Positions 9,210 to 17,636 of a DNA stretch of 64,000 nucleotides are shown in pieces. The notes below the pieces were generated by a model. That model made no database searches, was not told where the DNA came from, and saw only the letters and a program-made list of their open reading frames with translations. Every line of letters begins with the position of its first letter. Within the stretch, counting starts at the first letter, position 1. This DNA comes from Bacillus kexueae (GTDB taxonomy: Bacteria > Bacillota > Bacilli > Bacillales > Aeribacillaceae), in the NCBI RefSeq assembly GCF_022809095.1, contig NZ_JALAZE010000002.1, forward strand, positions 124,001 through 188,000, in the 5' to 3' direction. A program made the translations under genes and the position numbers.

Positions 9210-9238
9210 TTGAAATGTATTAGGTAGGGTGTTTAAAT
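9210..9238 (+). promoter_or_regulatory. Sigma-A promoter of ackA
   Basis: TTGAAA (9210-9215), 17-base spacer, TTAAAT (9233-9238); initiation near 9245 would put the cre about 57 bases upstream. Confidence 0.55.
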
Positions 9239-9317
9239 GAAAAAAGTGAAATATTATTCAACCAATCATCCGAAACTATGGATATGATTTGACGGATATA
9301 GAAGGAGCGTTTACACT

Positions 9318-10508
9318 ATGTCAAAAATTTTAGCGGTTAATGCAGGTAGTTCATCATTCAAGTTCCAACTTTTTGATATGCCAAGCGAAGAAGTTGTTAC
9401 GAAGGGTTTAGTAGAGCGTATCGGACTAGACAATTCAGTATTCAATATTACAGTTAACGGAGAGAAAAAGAAAGAAGTATTAGATATCCCAGATCACAGT
9501 GTTGCTGTTCAAATGCTTGTGGAGAAATTAACAGGTTATGGAATTATCGACTCGTTAGAAGAAATTGAAGGTATTGGTCATCGTGTCGTGCACGGCGGTG
9601 AAGTGTTTAGTGACTCTGCTTTAATTACAGAAGAATCGTTACGTCAAATCGAAGAGTTATCAGATTTAGCACCTCTACACAATCCGGCTAACGTAGTTGG
9701 TATTAAAGCGTTCAAAGAGGTATTACCAAATGTACCAGCAGTAGCGGTATTCGATACAGCGTTCCACCAAACGATGCCGGAAGAATCTTATCTTTATAGC
9801 TTACCATACGACTACTATGAGCAATATGGTATTCGTAAGTACGGATTCCATGGTACATCTCATAAATATGTAACAGAGCGTGCAGCTGAATTACTTGGCC
9901 GACCAATTGAAGAGTTACGTCTTATTTCTTGTCACTTAGGAAACGGTGCTAGTATCGCAGCTGTAGAAGGCGGTAAGTCTATTGATACATCCATGGGATT
10001 CACACCACTTGAAGGGGTAGCAATGGGAACTCGTTCAGGAAGCATTGACCCTGCTTTAATTCCTTACATCATGAATAAAACAGGACAAAGTGTTCAAGAA
10101 GTACTCGATGTATTAAATAAAAAGAGTGGTCTTTTAGGTTTAACAGGATTCTCTAGTGATTTACGTGATATTGAAGCAGCTGCGGAAGAAGGACAACATC
10201 GTGCGAAGTTAGCTTTAGAAGTATTCGCAGATCGTATTCATAAATACATTGGTTCTTATGCTGCTCGTATGTGTGGAGTAGATGCAATTATCTTCACAGC
10301 TGGAATCGGTGAAAACAGTGATGTTGTTCGCGAGCGTGTATTACGTGGACTTGAATTTATGGGTGTGTATTGGGACCCAGCATTAAATAAAGTGCGCGGA
10401 AAAGAAGCTTTCATTAACTATCCACACTCTCCAGTGAAAGTAATTGTAATCCCGACGAATGAAGAGGTTATGATTGCTCGTGATGTAATGCGTATTGCGA
10501 ACGTTTAA
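9318..10508 (+). CDS. ackA: Acetate kinase
   Basis: Makes acetate and ATP from acetyl phosphate, the last step of overflow metabolism. The 396-residue protein shows [12 protein letters not shown] at the N-terminus, [20 protein letters not shown] (catalytic Asp region), CHLGNGAS, and FTAGIGENS toward the C-terminus, all in the ASKHA fold order. GAAGGAGCG precedes the ATG. The gene has its own promoter with an upstream cre and ends at a strong terminator, so it is a single unit that probably responds to CcpA. Confidence 0.98.
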   Translation: MSKILAVNAGSSSFKFQLFDMPSEEVVTKGLVERIGLDNSVFNITVNGEKKKEVLDIPDHSVAVQMLVEKLTGYGIIDSLEEIEGIGHRVVHGGEVFSDSALITEESLRQIEELSDLAPLHNPANVVGIKAFKEVLPNVPAVAVFDTAFHQTMPEESYLYSLPYDYYEQYGIRKYGFHGTSHKYVTERAAELLGRPIEELRLISCHLGNGASIAAVEGGKSIDTSMGFTPLEGVAMGTRSGSIDPALIPYIMNKTGQSVQEVLDVLNKKSGLLGLTGFSSDLRDIEAAAEEGQHRAKLALEVFADRIHKYIGSYAARMCGVDAIIFTAGIGENSDVVRERVLRGLEFMGVYWDPALNKVRGKEAFINYPHSPVKVIVIPTNEEVMIARDVMRIANV

Positions 10509-10513
10509 TACAA

Positions 10514-10554
10514 TAAAAAAAAGCAACTTTCGACGATAGAAAGTTGCTTTTTTG
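10514..10554 (+). terminator. Terminator of ackA
   Basis: Perfect stem AAAAAAGCAACTTTC / GAAAGTTGCTTTTTT with a short loop. Confidence 0.93.
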
Positions 10555-10618
10555 TTTGAAAAAGAGTATTTGTAGTTCCTTTCCTCAAGCTAGCGTGAAT
10601 GAACAGTTGAAACGCTTT

Positions 10619-10662
10619 TTCGCATCTCGTCAAACCCATGTTATAATGTAATAAATGGGTTT
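10619..10662 (+). promoter_or_regulatory. Promoter of the EcsC-family gene with an inverted repeat around the -10
   Basis: TTCGCA (10619-10624), 17-base spacer and TATAAT (10642-10647, with an extended TGT just before it). Perfect 8-bp arms AAACCCAT (10632-10639) and ATGGGTTT (10655-10662) bracket the -10. The arms could bind a dimeric repressor; no regulator is identifiable. Confidence 0.5.
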
Positions 10663-10695
10663 ATAGAGAGCGTTTGGAAGGAGCGTGCGTTCAAT

Positions 10696-11547
10696 TTGTT
10701 AAAAGATCGGGAACGACTATTTTTTGAGGAAATAAGAAAATGGGAAAAAGAGCTTGCTTATGACCAGCGTTCAGACTTTCATCGAACATATGATTACTGG
10801 GTCGAAAAGGGATTTGAAAGAATTCCATCAAATATACGTAAAAAACTATTTCATCAATTGGATCACTTTCTTTTTTATGGTCATTCCTTTATACAAAATT
10901 CCAATTGGCAAAGCGAATCAAGAAATCGACTCATTTCATCCGCGCGCATATTAAAACCTTCCATCGATACCATCCAAGACCTACAAGAGTTGCCAATTGA
11001 ACAACTTCGCTACTTAGCTGATATGCAAATGTCCAAACATCGATTAGCTTCTTTAACACAAGGGGCAATAACCGGAACAGGCGGAATGCTTTTAATTGGA
11101 ATGGACATACCATTACAATTGGTTATAAACTTGCGAGCGATACAAATGATTGCGATGAGTTACGGTAATGAAGTAAATACGCCATTTGAAATGATGTTAT
11201 CCTTGAAAGTTTTCCACGCATCCCTATTGCCATCTTATTTAACACACAGAGAATGGAACAAGCTAAAAGAAGAAATATCCGAACATTCTGATAACCCTTA
11301 TTTTTATAATGGAGATGAACGACTATCTTCTGAACAGACACTGAAAACCATAACAAACCAAATTGCTAAACTATTATTGATACAGGCCGTAAAACGAAAA
11401 ACACTACAAAGTATCCCGTTCTTAGGGATTGGTGTTGGAGCTAGAATGAATTATCAACTAACGAAGCGTAGTACAACTTTTGCTCAGCGCTTTTATGAAT
11501 ACCGTGCACTACAAAATAAATATAGGGAGGATGAAAATGTCGGTTGA
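10696..11547 (+). CDS. EcsC-family protein
   Basis: A 283-residue protein resembling the EcsC family (PF12787-type), whose function is not established. Visible features are a charged N-terminal region with many Trp/Tyr (EIRKWEKELAYDQRSD), a hydrophobic GAITGTGGMLLIGMDIPLQLVINLRAI stretch typical of the family, and a second hydrophobic segment near PFLGIGVGARMNYQL. The start is TTG at 10696, with GGAAGGAG about ten bases upstream. It overlaps moaB by 11 bases, so the two are co-transcribed. No functional link to molybdenum cofactor is apparent. Confidence 0.75.
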   Translation: MLKDRERLFFEEIRKWEKELAYDQRSDFHRTYDYWVEKGFERIPSNIRKKLFHQLDHFLFYGHSFIQNSNWQSESRNRLISSARILKPSIDTIQDLQELPIEQLRYLADMQMSKHRLASLTQGAITGTGGMLLIGMDIPLQLVINLRAIQMIAMSYGNEVNTPFEMMLSLKVFHASLLPSYLTHREWNKLKEEISEHSDNPYFYNGDERLSSEQTLKTITNQIAKLLLIQAVKRKTLQSIPFLGIGVGARMNYQLTKRSTTFAQRFYEYRALQNKYREDENVG

Positions 11548-12043
11548 AGAACACAAAAGACAAGCAAAAGAGAGGCTAAACATACAGGTTGTAACGATAA
11601 GTGATACGAGAGATGTAGACACTGACAAAAGTGGAAAGTTAATCGTCTCCCTACTTGAGCAGGAAGGGTACAATGTTTCGGATTATTCAATCGTGAAGGA
11701 TGAGCCCACTCTTATAAGAAGTGCTGTTTTAAGAGGGTGTGAATCCGACGAAATTGATGTCGTCATTACAAACGGTGGTACAGGCATTTCGAAGCGAGAT
11801 CAAACAATTGAAGCGATTCAAACTATAGTAGAAAAAGAGATGACAGGATTTGGAGAGCTTTTTCGTTACATAAGCTATGCTGAGGATATAGGACCCGCTG
11901 CTATGCTAAGTCGAGCATTTGCAGGGATTTCAATGAATACCGTTATATTTTCCCTACCAGGATCAACAGGTGCAGTAAAATTGGCAATGGAGAAGTTAAT
12001 TCTTCCAGAGGTTAGGCATATTGTTCATGAAGTGAATAAATAG
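11537..12043 (+). CDS. moaB: Molybdenum cofactor biosynthesis protein MoaB
   Basis: A 168-residue MogA/MoaB-fold protein acting in molybdopterin adenylylation or related Moco steps. The start MSVEEHKRQA at 11537 follows GGGAGGATG. Motifs are VVTISDTRDVDTDKSG at the N-terminus, VVITNGGTGISKRDQTIEA (the conserved GGTG loop) and SLPGSTGAVKLAMEKLILPE near the C-terminus. The start lies inside the end of the EcsC gene. A terminator follows after a short hairpin-rich gap. Confidence 0.95.
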   Translation: MSVEEHKRQAKERLNIQVVTISDTRDVDTDKSGKLIVSLLEQEGYNVSDYSIVKDEPTLIRSAVLRGCESDEIDVVITNGGTGISKRDQTIEAIQTIVEKEMTGFGELFRYISYAEDIGPAAMLSRAFAGISMNTVIFSLPGSTGAVKLAMEKLILPEVRHIVHEVNK

Positions 12044-12153
12044 ATTGTCTGCGAGCTGATTGAAGGAAAAATCATATTGCACTAATGCAGCTCGCCCAAA
12101 ATAAGTTATCAAATATCGTTGTGTAATCAAAGAGTTAAAAAAGTATGTAGAGA

Positions 12154-12181
12154 AGGACGAGCCGATGCTCGTTCTTTTTTT
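12154..12181 (+). terminator. Terminator of the ecsC-like/moaB unit
   Basis: GGACGAGC/GCTCGTTC hairpin with a four-base loop and a long T-run, abutting the next repeat copy. A further inverted pair (GCGAGCTG / CAGCTCGC) lies just after the moaB stop at about 12049-12093. Confidence 0.88.
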
Positions 12182-12182
12182 A

Positions 12183-12345
12183 TTGTTACAGAAAGTTAAA
12201 GTTCAATAAAGTGGTCTTTACAGTTTTTTTGTCTAGCTCCAAGCGCCATCAGCTCGGGTCGCTTCGGCCCTGCTGTGGCGACGGAAGCCTCCTCGCAGGT
12301 CCTCCAGCCCCTTCGCCTAAGGACTTGCGCTTTGCGCTTTTCTTA
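12183..12345 (+). repeat. Terminator-associated interspersed repeat, copy C
   Basis: Begins TTGTTACAGAAAGTTAAAG at the terminator T-tract. The 5' AT-rich part is slightly shortened, while the core stems GTCGC/GCGAC and GTCCT/AGGAC are intact. It ends 12 bases before the stop codon of the minus-strand gene at 12358. Confidence 0.87.
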
Positions 12346-12357
12346 CGCATATCATCC

Positions 12358-12642
12358 TCAAGGCATACGGTACCAAATCCATAAATCGTTAATGATGGAG
12401 GCAAGTTCGGCGATTTCTTCGTTTAACTGACATGAAGTTTGAAAGTTCTCTTCTTCGTATAATAGTTGCTGTTTTAGCTGAATTTTCGATTCTAGTTCTT
12501 TGATCTTATCTGGGATATTTCCGCGTATAGATTCCCAATGGAGGAGAATTTCATCTTGTTCCTTTTGAGTATATTCTTCAAACGGTTTTTGTAAATGAGG
12601 GACATGTATACGTAAACGTTTATCGTAAATAAATAGGTTCAT
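12358..12642 (-). CDS. Conserved small protein of unknown function
   Basis: A 94-residue protein I do not recognise. It starts MNLFIYDKRLRI, has a charged predicted helical middle (DKIKELESKIQLKQQLLYEEENF) that could form a coiled coil, and ends with aromatic residues (NDLWIWYRMP). GGAGGATTAACG precedes the ATG at proper spacing on the minus strand, which supports it as a real gene. It is divergent from argG, and its stop lies 12 bases from a repeat copy. Confidence 0.65.
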   Translation of the reverse strand: MNLFIYDKRLRIHVPHLQKPFEEYTQKEQDEILLHWESIRGNIPDKIKELESKIQLKQQLLYEEENFQTSCQLNEEIAELASIINDLWIWYRMP

Positions 12643-12762
12643 CGTTAATCCTCCAGTTTGTAAGCTTCTTATACTGCCATTCTACATAAGCTGAGAGGAA
12701 TTATCTAGAAATCTAAAAAAATGGGTTGAAAAAAAAAGATAAAGCTGTTAAATTGATAATAA

Positions 12763-12798
12763 CTTAAATGTATTTTTATAAATTAATATTAATAAATA
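12763..12798 (+). promoter_or_regulatory. Possible ArgR/AhrC operator region upstream of argG
   Basis: Two AT-rich imperfect palindromes (ATGTATTTTTATAAAT, and ATTAATAAATATAC read on the other strand as GTATATTTATTAAT) lie just upstream of the argG ribosome binding site. They resemble ARG boxes (TGTATAA/ATTCAT half-sites), which AhrC binds in B. subtilis to repress arginine synthesis. AT-rich sequence matches such sites easily. Confidence 0.35.
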
Positions 12799-12830
12799 TA
12801 CAACCTATTGGTATTGAGAGGAGAATAAAC

Positions 12831-14036
12831 ATGTCGAAACCAAAAGTCGTTTTAGCTTATTCCGGAGGTTTAGATACGTCCGTTGCTATTAAATGGTTAC
12901 AAGAGAAAGGATATGATGTTGTTGCAGTTTGTTTAGATGTTGGGGAAGGAAAGGATTTAGAGTTTATTAAAGAGAAGGCACTACAAGTAGGAGCGGTTCA
13001 ATCATATGTCATCGATGCAAAAAAGGAATATGCAGAAGAGTATGCTTTAATTGCACTTCAAGCTCATGCATTATATGAAGGAAAGTATCCGCTCGTATCC
13101 GCTCTTTCACGCCCGCTTATTGCGAAAAAATTAGTTGAAATTGCTGAAACGACTGGAGCGGTAGCAGTAGCGCATGGATGTACAGGGAAAGGAAATGATC
13201 AAGTTCGTTTTGAAGTTTCCATTCAGGCACTGAATCCACAGCTAAAAGTATTGGCACCGGTGAGAGAATGGAAATGGTCACGTGAAGAAGAAATCGAATA
13301 CGCGAAAAAGCATGATATTCCGATTCCGATTAATTTAGACAGTCCTTATTCCATCGACCAAAATTTATGGGGACGTAGTAATGAGTGTGGTATTTTAGAA
13401 GACCCGTGGGCTGCTCCACCTGAAGATGCTTACGAGTTAACAGCACCGATTGAATTAACTCCAGATGAAGCAGATGTTATTGAAATTGAATTTACAAAAG
13501 GGGTTCCTGTTGCGATTAATGGAGAATATCTACCTTTAGATGAACTAATCCTTCATTTAAATCAATTAGCGGGTAAACATGGGGTTGGTCGAATCGATCA
13601 CGTTGAAAATCGTCTTGTCGGAATAAAATCACGTGAGGTATATGAATGTCCAGCAGCAATGACACTATTGAAAGCTCATAAAGAACTTGAAGATTTAACA
13701 TTAGTAAAAGAAGTAGCACACTTTAAGCCAATTATTGAACAAAAAATAACGGAATTAATTTATAACGGGCTATGGTTTTCACCGTTGAAGCAAGCGTTAG
13801 AAGCATTCCTAAAAGAAACACAAAAGCACGTGACTGGAACGGTTCGTGTCAAATTATTTAAAGGGCATGCGATTGTAGAAGGAAGAAAATCAGCCTATTC
13901 GCTTTATGATGAGAAGCTTGCGACGTATACATCTGATGATTCATTTGATCATGATGCAGCAGTCGGTTTCATTTCTCTTTGGGGGCTTCCGACAAAGGTT
14001 AATAGTATTGTCAAAACGAAGAAGGTGGAAGTATGA
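12831..14036 (+). CDS. argG: Argininosuccinate synthase
   Basis: Joins citrulline and aspartate with ATP to make argininosuccinate. The start [10 protein letters not shown] at 12831 follows GAGAGGAG; a longer in-frame start at 12768 has no binding site. The PP-loop AYSGGLDTS (residues 9-17) is intact, as are [15 protein letters not shown] and [14 protein letters not shown]. Length is 401 residues, as usual. argH overlaps its end by four bases (ATGA), giving translational coupling. Confidence 0.97.
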   Translation: MSKPKVVLAYSGGLDTSVAIKWLQEKGYDVVAVCLDVGEGKDLEFIKEKALQVGAVQSYVIDAKKEYAEEYALIALQAHALYEGKYPLVSALSRPLIAKKLVEIAETTGAVAVAHGCTGKGNDQVRFEVSIQALNPQLKVLAPVREWKWSREEEIEYAKKHDIPIPINLDSPYSIDQNLWGRSNECGILEDPWAAPPEDAYELTAPIELTPDEADVIEIEFTKGVPVAINGEYLPLDELILHLNQLAGKHGVGRIDHVENRLVGIKSREVYECPAAMTLLKAHKELEDLTLVKEVAHFKPIIEQKITELIYNGLWFSPLKQALEAFLKETQKHVTGTVRVKLFKGHAIVEGRKSAYSLYDEKLATYTSDDSFDHDAAVGFISLWGLPTKVNSIVKTKKVEV

Positions 14037-15409
14037 CCAAATTGTGGGGCGGGCGTTTTCAAAAAACGCCCGCACAATGGGTGGATGAATTCAACGCTTC
14101 AATATCATTTGACCAAAAGTTAGTAGAGGAAGATATTGAGGGAAGTCTCGCTCATGTAGCAATGTTGAAGGAGACAAAAATTTTAACAGAAGAAGAAGCG
14201 GGGCAAATTAAAAAGGGGTTAGAAACCTTAAAGCAAAAAGCACTAAATGGCCAATTATCTTTCTCGGTTCAATATGAAGATATTCACTTGAACATTGAAA
14301 AGCTCCTTATAGACGAAATTGGACCGGTAGGGGGAAAACTTCATACGGGGAGAAGTCGTAACGATCAAGTGGCTACCGATATGCATTTATATTTACGAAA
14401 GCAACTACAAGTTATTATCGAACAAATCCAATCGTTGCAGCATGCTCTAATAACAAGAGCAGACGAAAATGTAGAAACGATTATCCCAGGCTATACACAC
14501 TTACAACGTGCTCAACCAATATCATTTGCTCACCATTTACTGGCTTATTTTTGGATGCTTGAACGTGATAAGGAGCGCTTTCAAGAATCATTGAAGCGAG
14601 TCAATATTAGCCCGTTAGGAAGCGCGGCTTTAGCTGGGACAACTTTTCCGATTGATCGATTTTACACAGCTGAAAAACTAGGATTCGATAGTATCTATCC
14701 TAACAGTTTAGATGCGGTAAGTGATCGGGATTTCATCGTTGAATTTTTAAGTAATAGTTCTTTGCTCATGGTCCATCTTTCGAGATTTTGTGAAGAACTC
14801 ATACTTTGGTGTTCTCAAGAATTTCAATTTATCGAGATGGATGATGCGTATTCAACCGGAAGCAGTATCATGCCTCAAAAGAAAAACCCTGATATGGCAG
14901 AGTTAATCAGAGGAAAGTCAGGTAGAGTATTTGGGAATCTTGTTTCATTGTTGACGGTATTAAAAGGGTTACCACTTGCTTACAATAAAGATTTGCAAGA
15001 GGACAAAGAGGGCATGTTTGATACGGTTGAAACTATTCAAGGATGTTTGGAAATTATGACCGGAATGGTTAAAACGTTTGTCGTCAAAAAAGAAAACATG
15101 GAAAAAAGTGTACAGCAAGATTTTTCGAATGCAACTGAGCTCGCAGATTATTTGGCGAAAAAGGGTTTGCCGTTTCGAAAAGCGCATGAGGTTGTTGGGA
15201 AACTTGTCTATCAATGTATTGAACGTGGAATTTATTTAAACGATTTATCGTTTGAAGATTATAAGCTTGCTCACCATTTGTTTGATAAAGATGTATATGA
15301 AGTCATTAATCCTTATACAGCTGTCAATAAGCGAAACAGCGAAGGGGGTACCGGATTTTCTGCTGTGCAAAAGCAACTTCAACTTGCCAAATCCAAGGTG
15401 ACAAATTAG
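14033..15409 (+). CDS. argH: Argininosuccinate lyase
   Basis: Splits argininosuccinate into arginine and fumarate. The 458-residue protein carries the fumarase/aspartase signature [12 protein letters not shown] (about residues 277-288) plus [13 protein letters not shown] and [18 protein letters not shown]. It is in an operon with argG through a four-base overlap, completing the last two steps of arginine synthesis. Confidence 0.97.
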   Translation: MTKLWGGRFQKTPAQWVDEFNASISFDQKLVEEDIEGSLAHVAMLKETKILTEEEAGQIKKGLETLKQKALNGQLSFSVQYEDIHLNIEKLLIDEIGPVGGKLHTGRSRNDQVATDMHLYLRKQLQVIIEQIQSLQHALITRADENVETIIPGYTHLQRAQPISFAHHLLAYFWMLERDKERFQESLKRVNISPLGSAALAGTTFPIDRFYTAEKLGFDSIYPNSLDAVSDRDFIVEFLSNSSLLMVHLSRFCEELILWCSQEFQFIEMDDAYSTGSSIMPQKKNPDMAELIRGKSGRVFGNLVSLLTVLKGLPLAYNKDLQEDKEGMFDTVETIQGCLEIMTGMVKTFVVKKENMEKSVQQDFSNATELADYLAKKGLPFRKAHEVVGKLVYQCIERGIYLNDLSFEDYKLAHHLFDKDVYEVINPYTAVNKRNSEGGTGFSAVQKQLQLAKSKVTN

Positions 15410-15480
15410 TTTCATGTATATCCACACGTTTTTTTCGAAAAATAATGGTGTTTCAATCAAACGTAAAGGAGTGAATCACC

Positions 15481-15639
15481 TTGGAGAAAAAGCGTGAACC
15501 GAAAAAACAAGAAAACCTGTTTTATGAAGATGCAGGGACGATGGAAACAATTCAGCAAATTACGAATGCGTATGAGAGTGGAGCGGTCGGAGAAGTGGGA
15601 AACCAATCGTTTGAAGCAAATGAAGAAAAATACGATTGA
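15481..15639 (+). CDS. ytzD: Small conserved protein, YtzD-like
   Basis: A 52-residue ORF with a TTG start and a strong AAAGGAGTG binding site. The product is very charged (KKREPKKQENLFYEDAGTME) and then TIQQITNAYESGAVGE. It lies between argH and the SDR gene, the place of ytzD in B. subtilis, which is the main reason for the name. No function is known. It is followed by a long intergenic region full of repeats. Confidence 0.62.
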   Translation: MEKKREPKKQENLFYEDAGTMETIQQITNAYESGAVGEVGNQSFEANEEKYD

Positions 15640-15714
15640 GTTTTAATAGGGCTGCCTGATAAATCGTTAAATGTATTAGGGAGCGAAAGATAGCTCCTAA
15701 TTCTCCAATTGTTT

Positions 15715-15950
15715 TTAACGAAGGTGACGCTATCGTTTCGGGACAGCAGGAGCCGAAGACCAGCAGGCGAGCTTGCGAGTCGAGGGGGCTGAGGCGACTG
15801 TCCAGCGGGGAAGACTCTCCCACGCTGAGATAAAGGAGATACTGCGAGAAAATACGAGCACATATCGACTTATCGCCACTAGGAGCCGAAACTAGAAAGG
15901 TTTTGCCTGAGGAAAGCGTCTACCACCGTGTGAGATTACGATAATTTACG
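15715..15950 (+). repeat. Second interspersed repeat family, long degenerate copy
   Basis: Contains modules also seen at 61222-61450 and, inverted, at 39540-39725: ACGAAGGTGACGC, GGACAGCAGGAGCCGAAGAC, GGCGAGCTTGCGAGTCGAGG, GAGGCGACTGTCC and TGCCTGAGGAAAGCGTCTACC. It is GC-richer than its surroundings and carries no coding signal. Together with the next terminator, copy D and the extension unit it fills the gap between ytzD and the SDR gene. Confidence 0.65.
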
Positions 15951-15984
15951 AAAAAAAGGCTGTACTTTTGTGACAGCCTTTTTA
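15951..15984 (+). terminator. Hairpin terminator at the end of the second-family repeat
   Basis: AAAAAAAGGCTGT / ACAGCCTTTTT, abutting repeat copy D. It is probably part of the repeat (the 61222 copy also ends in a GGCTGTCC/GGACAGCC hairpin) and may end the argGH-ytzD transcript. Confidence 0.75.
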
Positions 15985-16151
15985 TTGTTACAGAAAATTT
16001 AAGTTCAATAAAGTGTTAAAGTATTCTCTTTACAGTTTTTTTGGTGTCTAGCCCGAAGCGCCATCAGCTCGGGTCGCTTCGGCCCTGCTGTGGCGACGGA
16101 AGCCTCCTCGCAAGTCCTCCAGCGCCCTTCGCCTAAGGACTTGCGCTTTTT
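15985..16151 (+). repeat. Terminator-associated interspersed repeat, copy D
   Basis: Begins TTGTTACAGAAAATTTAAG at the preceding terminator. The core is conserved, with a lost GCGCTTT duplication at the 3' end. It is followed directly by the extension unit also seen after copy B. Confidence 0.87.
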
Positions 16152-16277
16152 CTGTGAAAATAAAAATTACCTATGAGCTGAATGATCGATCATGATAGGT
16201 AGATGGTAGAAAGGAAACCCCGAGGAGAATAAATTTTCATGTCCGGGGTGTGAGTGTAAAATCATGTATGTTTCTTA
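16152..16277 (+). repeat. 3' extension unit, copy 2
   Basis: Nearly identical to 8934-9060. The inverted pairs ACCTAT/ATAGGT and CCCCG/CGGGG are present; in copy 1 the second pair reads differently but still contains CCGG/CCGG. Confidence 0.8.
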
Positions 16278-16395
16278 TTAGGACGTTTAGTTAAATGAAC
16301 ATAGACCGTGCGTTACCATTGCAGCTCATCCAATTGAAGGAAAACCCTATATCGTACTGTGAATGATGAACAAATCATTATAGATTTATCCATAT

Positions 16396-16412
16396 TAGTT
16401 GTTTGACAACTA
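16396..16412 (+). promoter_or_regulatory. Perfect palindrome over the promoter of the SDR gene
   Basis: TAGTTGTTTGACAACTA has perfect 7-bp arms around TTG and contains the only good -35-like hexamer (TTGACA, 16403-16408) upstream of the gene; TAAAAT (16421-16426) could be a -10. The form resembles MarR-family operators. No cognate regulator is encoded in the window. Confidence 0.5.
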
Positions 16413-16477
16413 TTTTATAGTAAAATAAAGATAAAAAAGGAAGTCCAATCTGTTCAATAGCAGGGAGGAGTCATATT

Positions 16478-17239
16478 GTGCGTCATGCAATCATAACTGC
16501 AGGTACAAAAGGGTTAGGGAGAAAGGTAACGGAGCGCTTTCTCGATTTAGGGTATCATGTAACAGTTTTATACCGAAGTGATTATGCAAAGGTTGAAGAG
16601 TTACTCCATACATATCATAGCCAGCAAGATCGCATGTTGTTTGTACAGGGAGATGTAACGAAAAAAGACGACTTAACGCGCCTTGTTAACGAAAGTATGA
16701 AACGATTTGGTCGAATTGATTGTTTAGTTAATAATGCAGGACCATACATTTTTGAGCGGAAAAAATTGATCGATTATACAGAAGATGAGTGGTACGAGAT
16801 GGTCGAAGGAAATTTAAGTGCGGTCTTTCATCTGCTCAAATTGGTTATACCAGTCATGCGAAAACAGCAATATGGGCGCATTATAACTTATGGATTCCAA
16901 GGAGCGAATGATGCACCTGGGTGGCTTCATCGTTCAGCTTTTGGAGCAGCGAAAGTCGGATTAGTTTCACTGACGAAAACCATTGCCATTGAAGAAGCGG
17001 AATATGGTATTACAGCGAATATGGTTTGTCCAGGGAATATTGTTGGCGATATGAAAGAGGCGACAATAGCACATGCCAAAAAACTAATGAAGAATGAAAC
17101 ACCTATTGGTCGATCTGGAACAGGAGAAGACATTGCGCGAATCATTTCCTTTTTATGCGAAGAAGATTCCGATTTTATTACAGGTGCAGTGATAGAGGCA
17201 ACTGGGGGAGAAAATGTAATTAATCGTTTTCAAGCATAA
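16478..17239 (+). CDS. SDR-family oxidoreductase (YtkK/FabG-like)
   Basis: A 253-residue short-chain dehydrogenase/reductase. The NAD(P)-binding motif is TAGTKGLGRKV (TGxxxGxG variant), followed by NNAG in VNNAGPYIF. The catalytic Tyr-Lys pair is not canonical: at the usual YxxxK position the sequence reads RSAFGAAKVG, so Lys is kept but Tyr is replaced by Phe. The C-terminus VIEATGGENV fits FabG-like proteins. The GTG start follows GGGAGGAG. Position near argH and ald suggests YtkK; the substrate is unknown, and the missing Tyr raises doubt about ordinary dehydrogenase activity. Confidence 0.82.
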   Translation: MRHAIITAGTKGLGRKVTERFLDLGYHVTVLYRSDYAKVEELLHTYHSQQDRMLFVQGDVTKKDDLTRLVNESMKRFGRIDCLVNNAGPYIFERKKLIDYTEDEWYEMVEGNLSAVFHLLKLVIPVMRKQQYGRIITYGFQGANDAPGWLHRSAFGAAKVGLVSLTKTIAIEEAEYGITANMVCPGNIVGDMKEATIAHAKKLMKNETPIGRSGTGEDIARIISFLCEEDSDFITGAVIEATGGENVINRFQA

Positions 17240-17309
17240 TGAATTGGTTCTAAAGACATTTTACTTAATGATGTTTTTGCATACTTTTTCGCTTTTCGTC
17301 ATGAAATGA

Positions 17310-17400
17310 TGTAAATGGTCGCGAATCCAAAATGGGAACCGCCAAAGCGGTAGGAGTTGAATCTAGACTGGCCTTGCCTGAGGAAAGCGTCCGCCTTTCG
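17310..17400 (+). repeat. Fragment of the second repeat family
   Basis: GAATCTAGACTGGCCTTGCC and TGAGGAAAGCGTCCGCC match the 3' part of the copy at 15715. The rest of the gap between the SDR gene and ald holds the terminator and AT-rich sequence. Confidence 0.55.
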
Positions 17401-17435
17401 CAATATACTGTATAACCAAATTAACAAATTTTTAG

Positions 17436-17471
17436 AAAAGCACCTTCTTTTAAAACGGAGGTGCTTTTTTT
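17436..17471 (+). terminator. Terminator after the SDR gene
   Basis: AAAAGCACCT / AGGTGCTTTT stem with a short loop and a T-tail. Confidence 0.88.
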
Positions 17472-17636
17472 GTGGGGAAATTTGGTTTGATTTAGTGTAA
17501 GCTTGAAGTTTTCAACACTTTTTAAAGAAGCTCGTCATATGCTTTAGTAACAAAATGATGTAGCGGTATTTCTCGAAAGGAATGAAAACCATTGCTTGTG
17601 GAAAGATAGGAATAGTAACGAAGTGGAGGGGTTCAT

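Noticed and set aside
15552-15863. Minus-strand ORFs of 103 and 87 codons
   Set aside because: They overlap the ytzD-like gene and the GC-rich second-family repeat; overlapping frames open together because of repeat composition.
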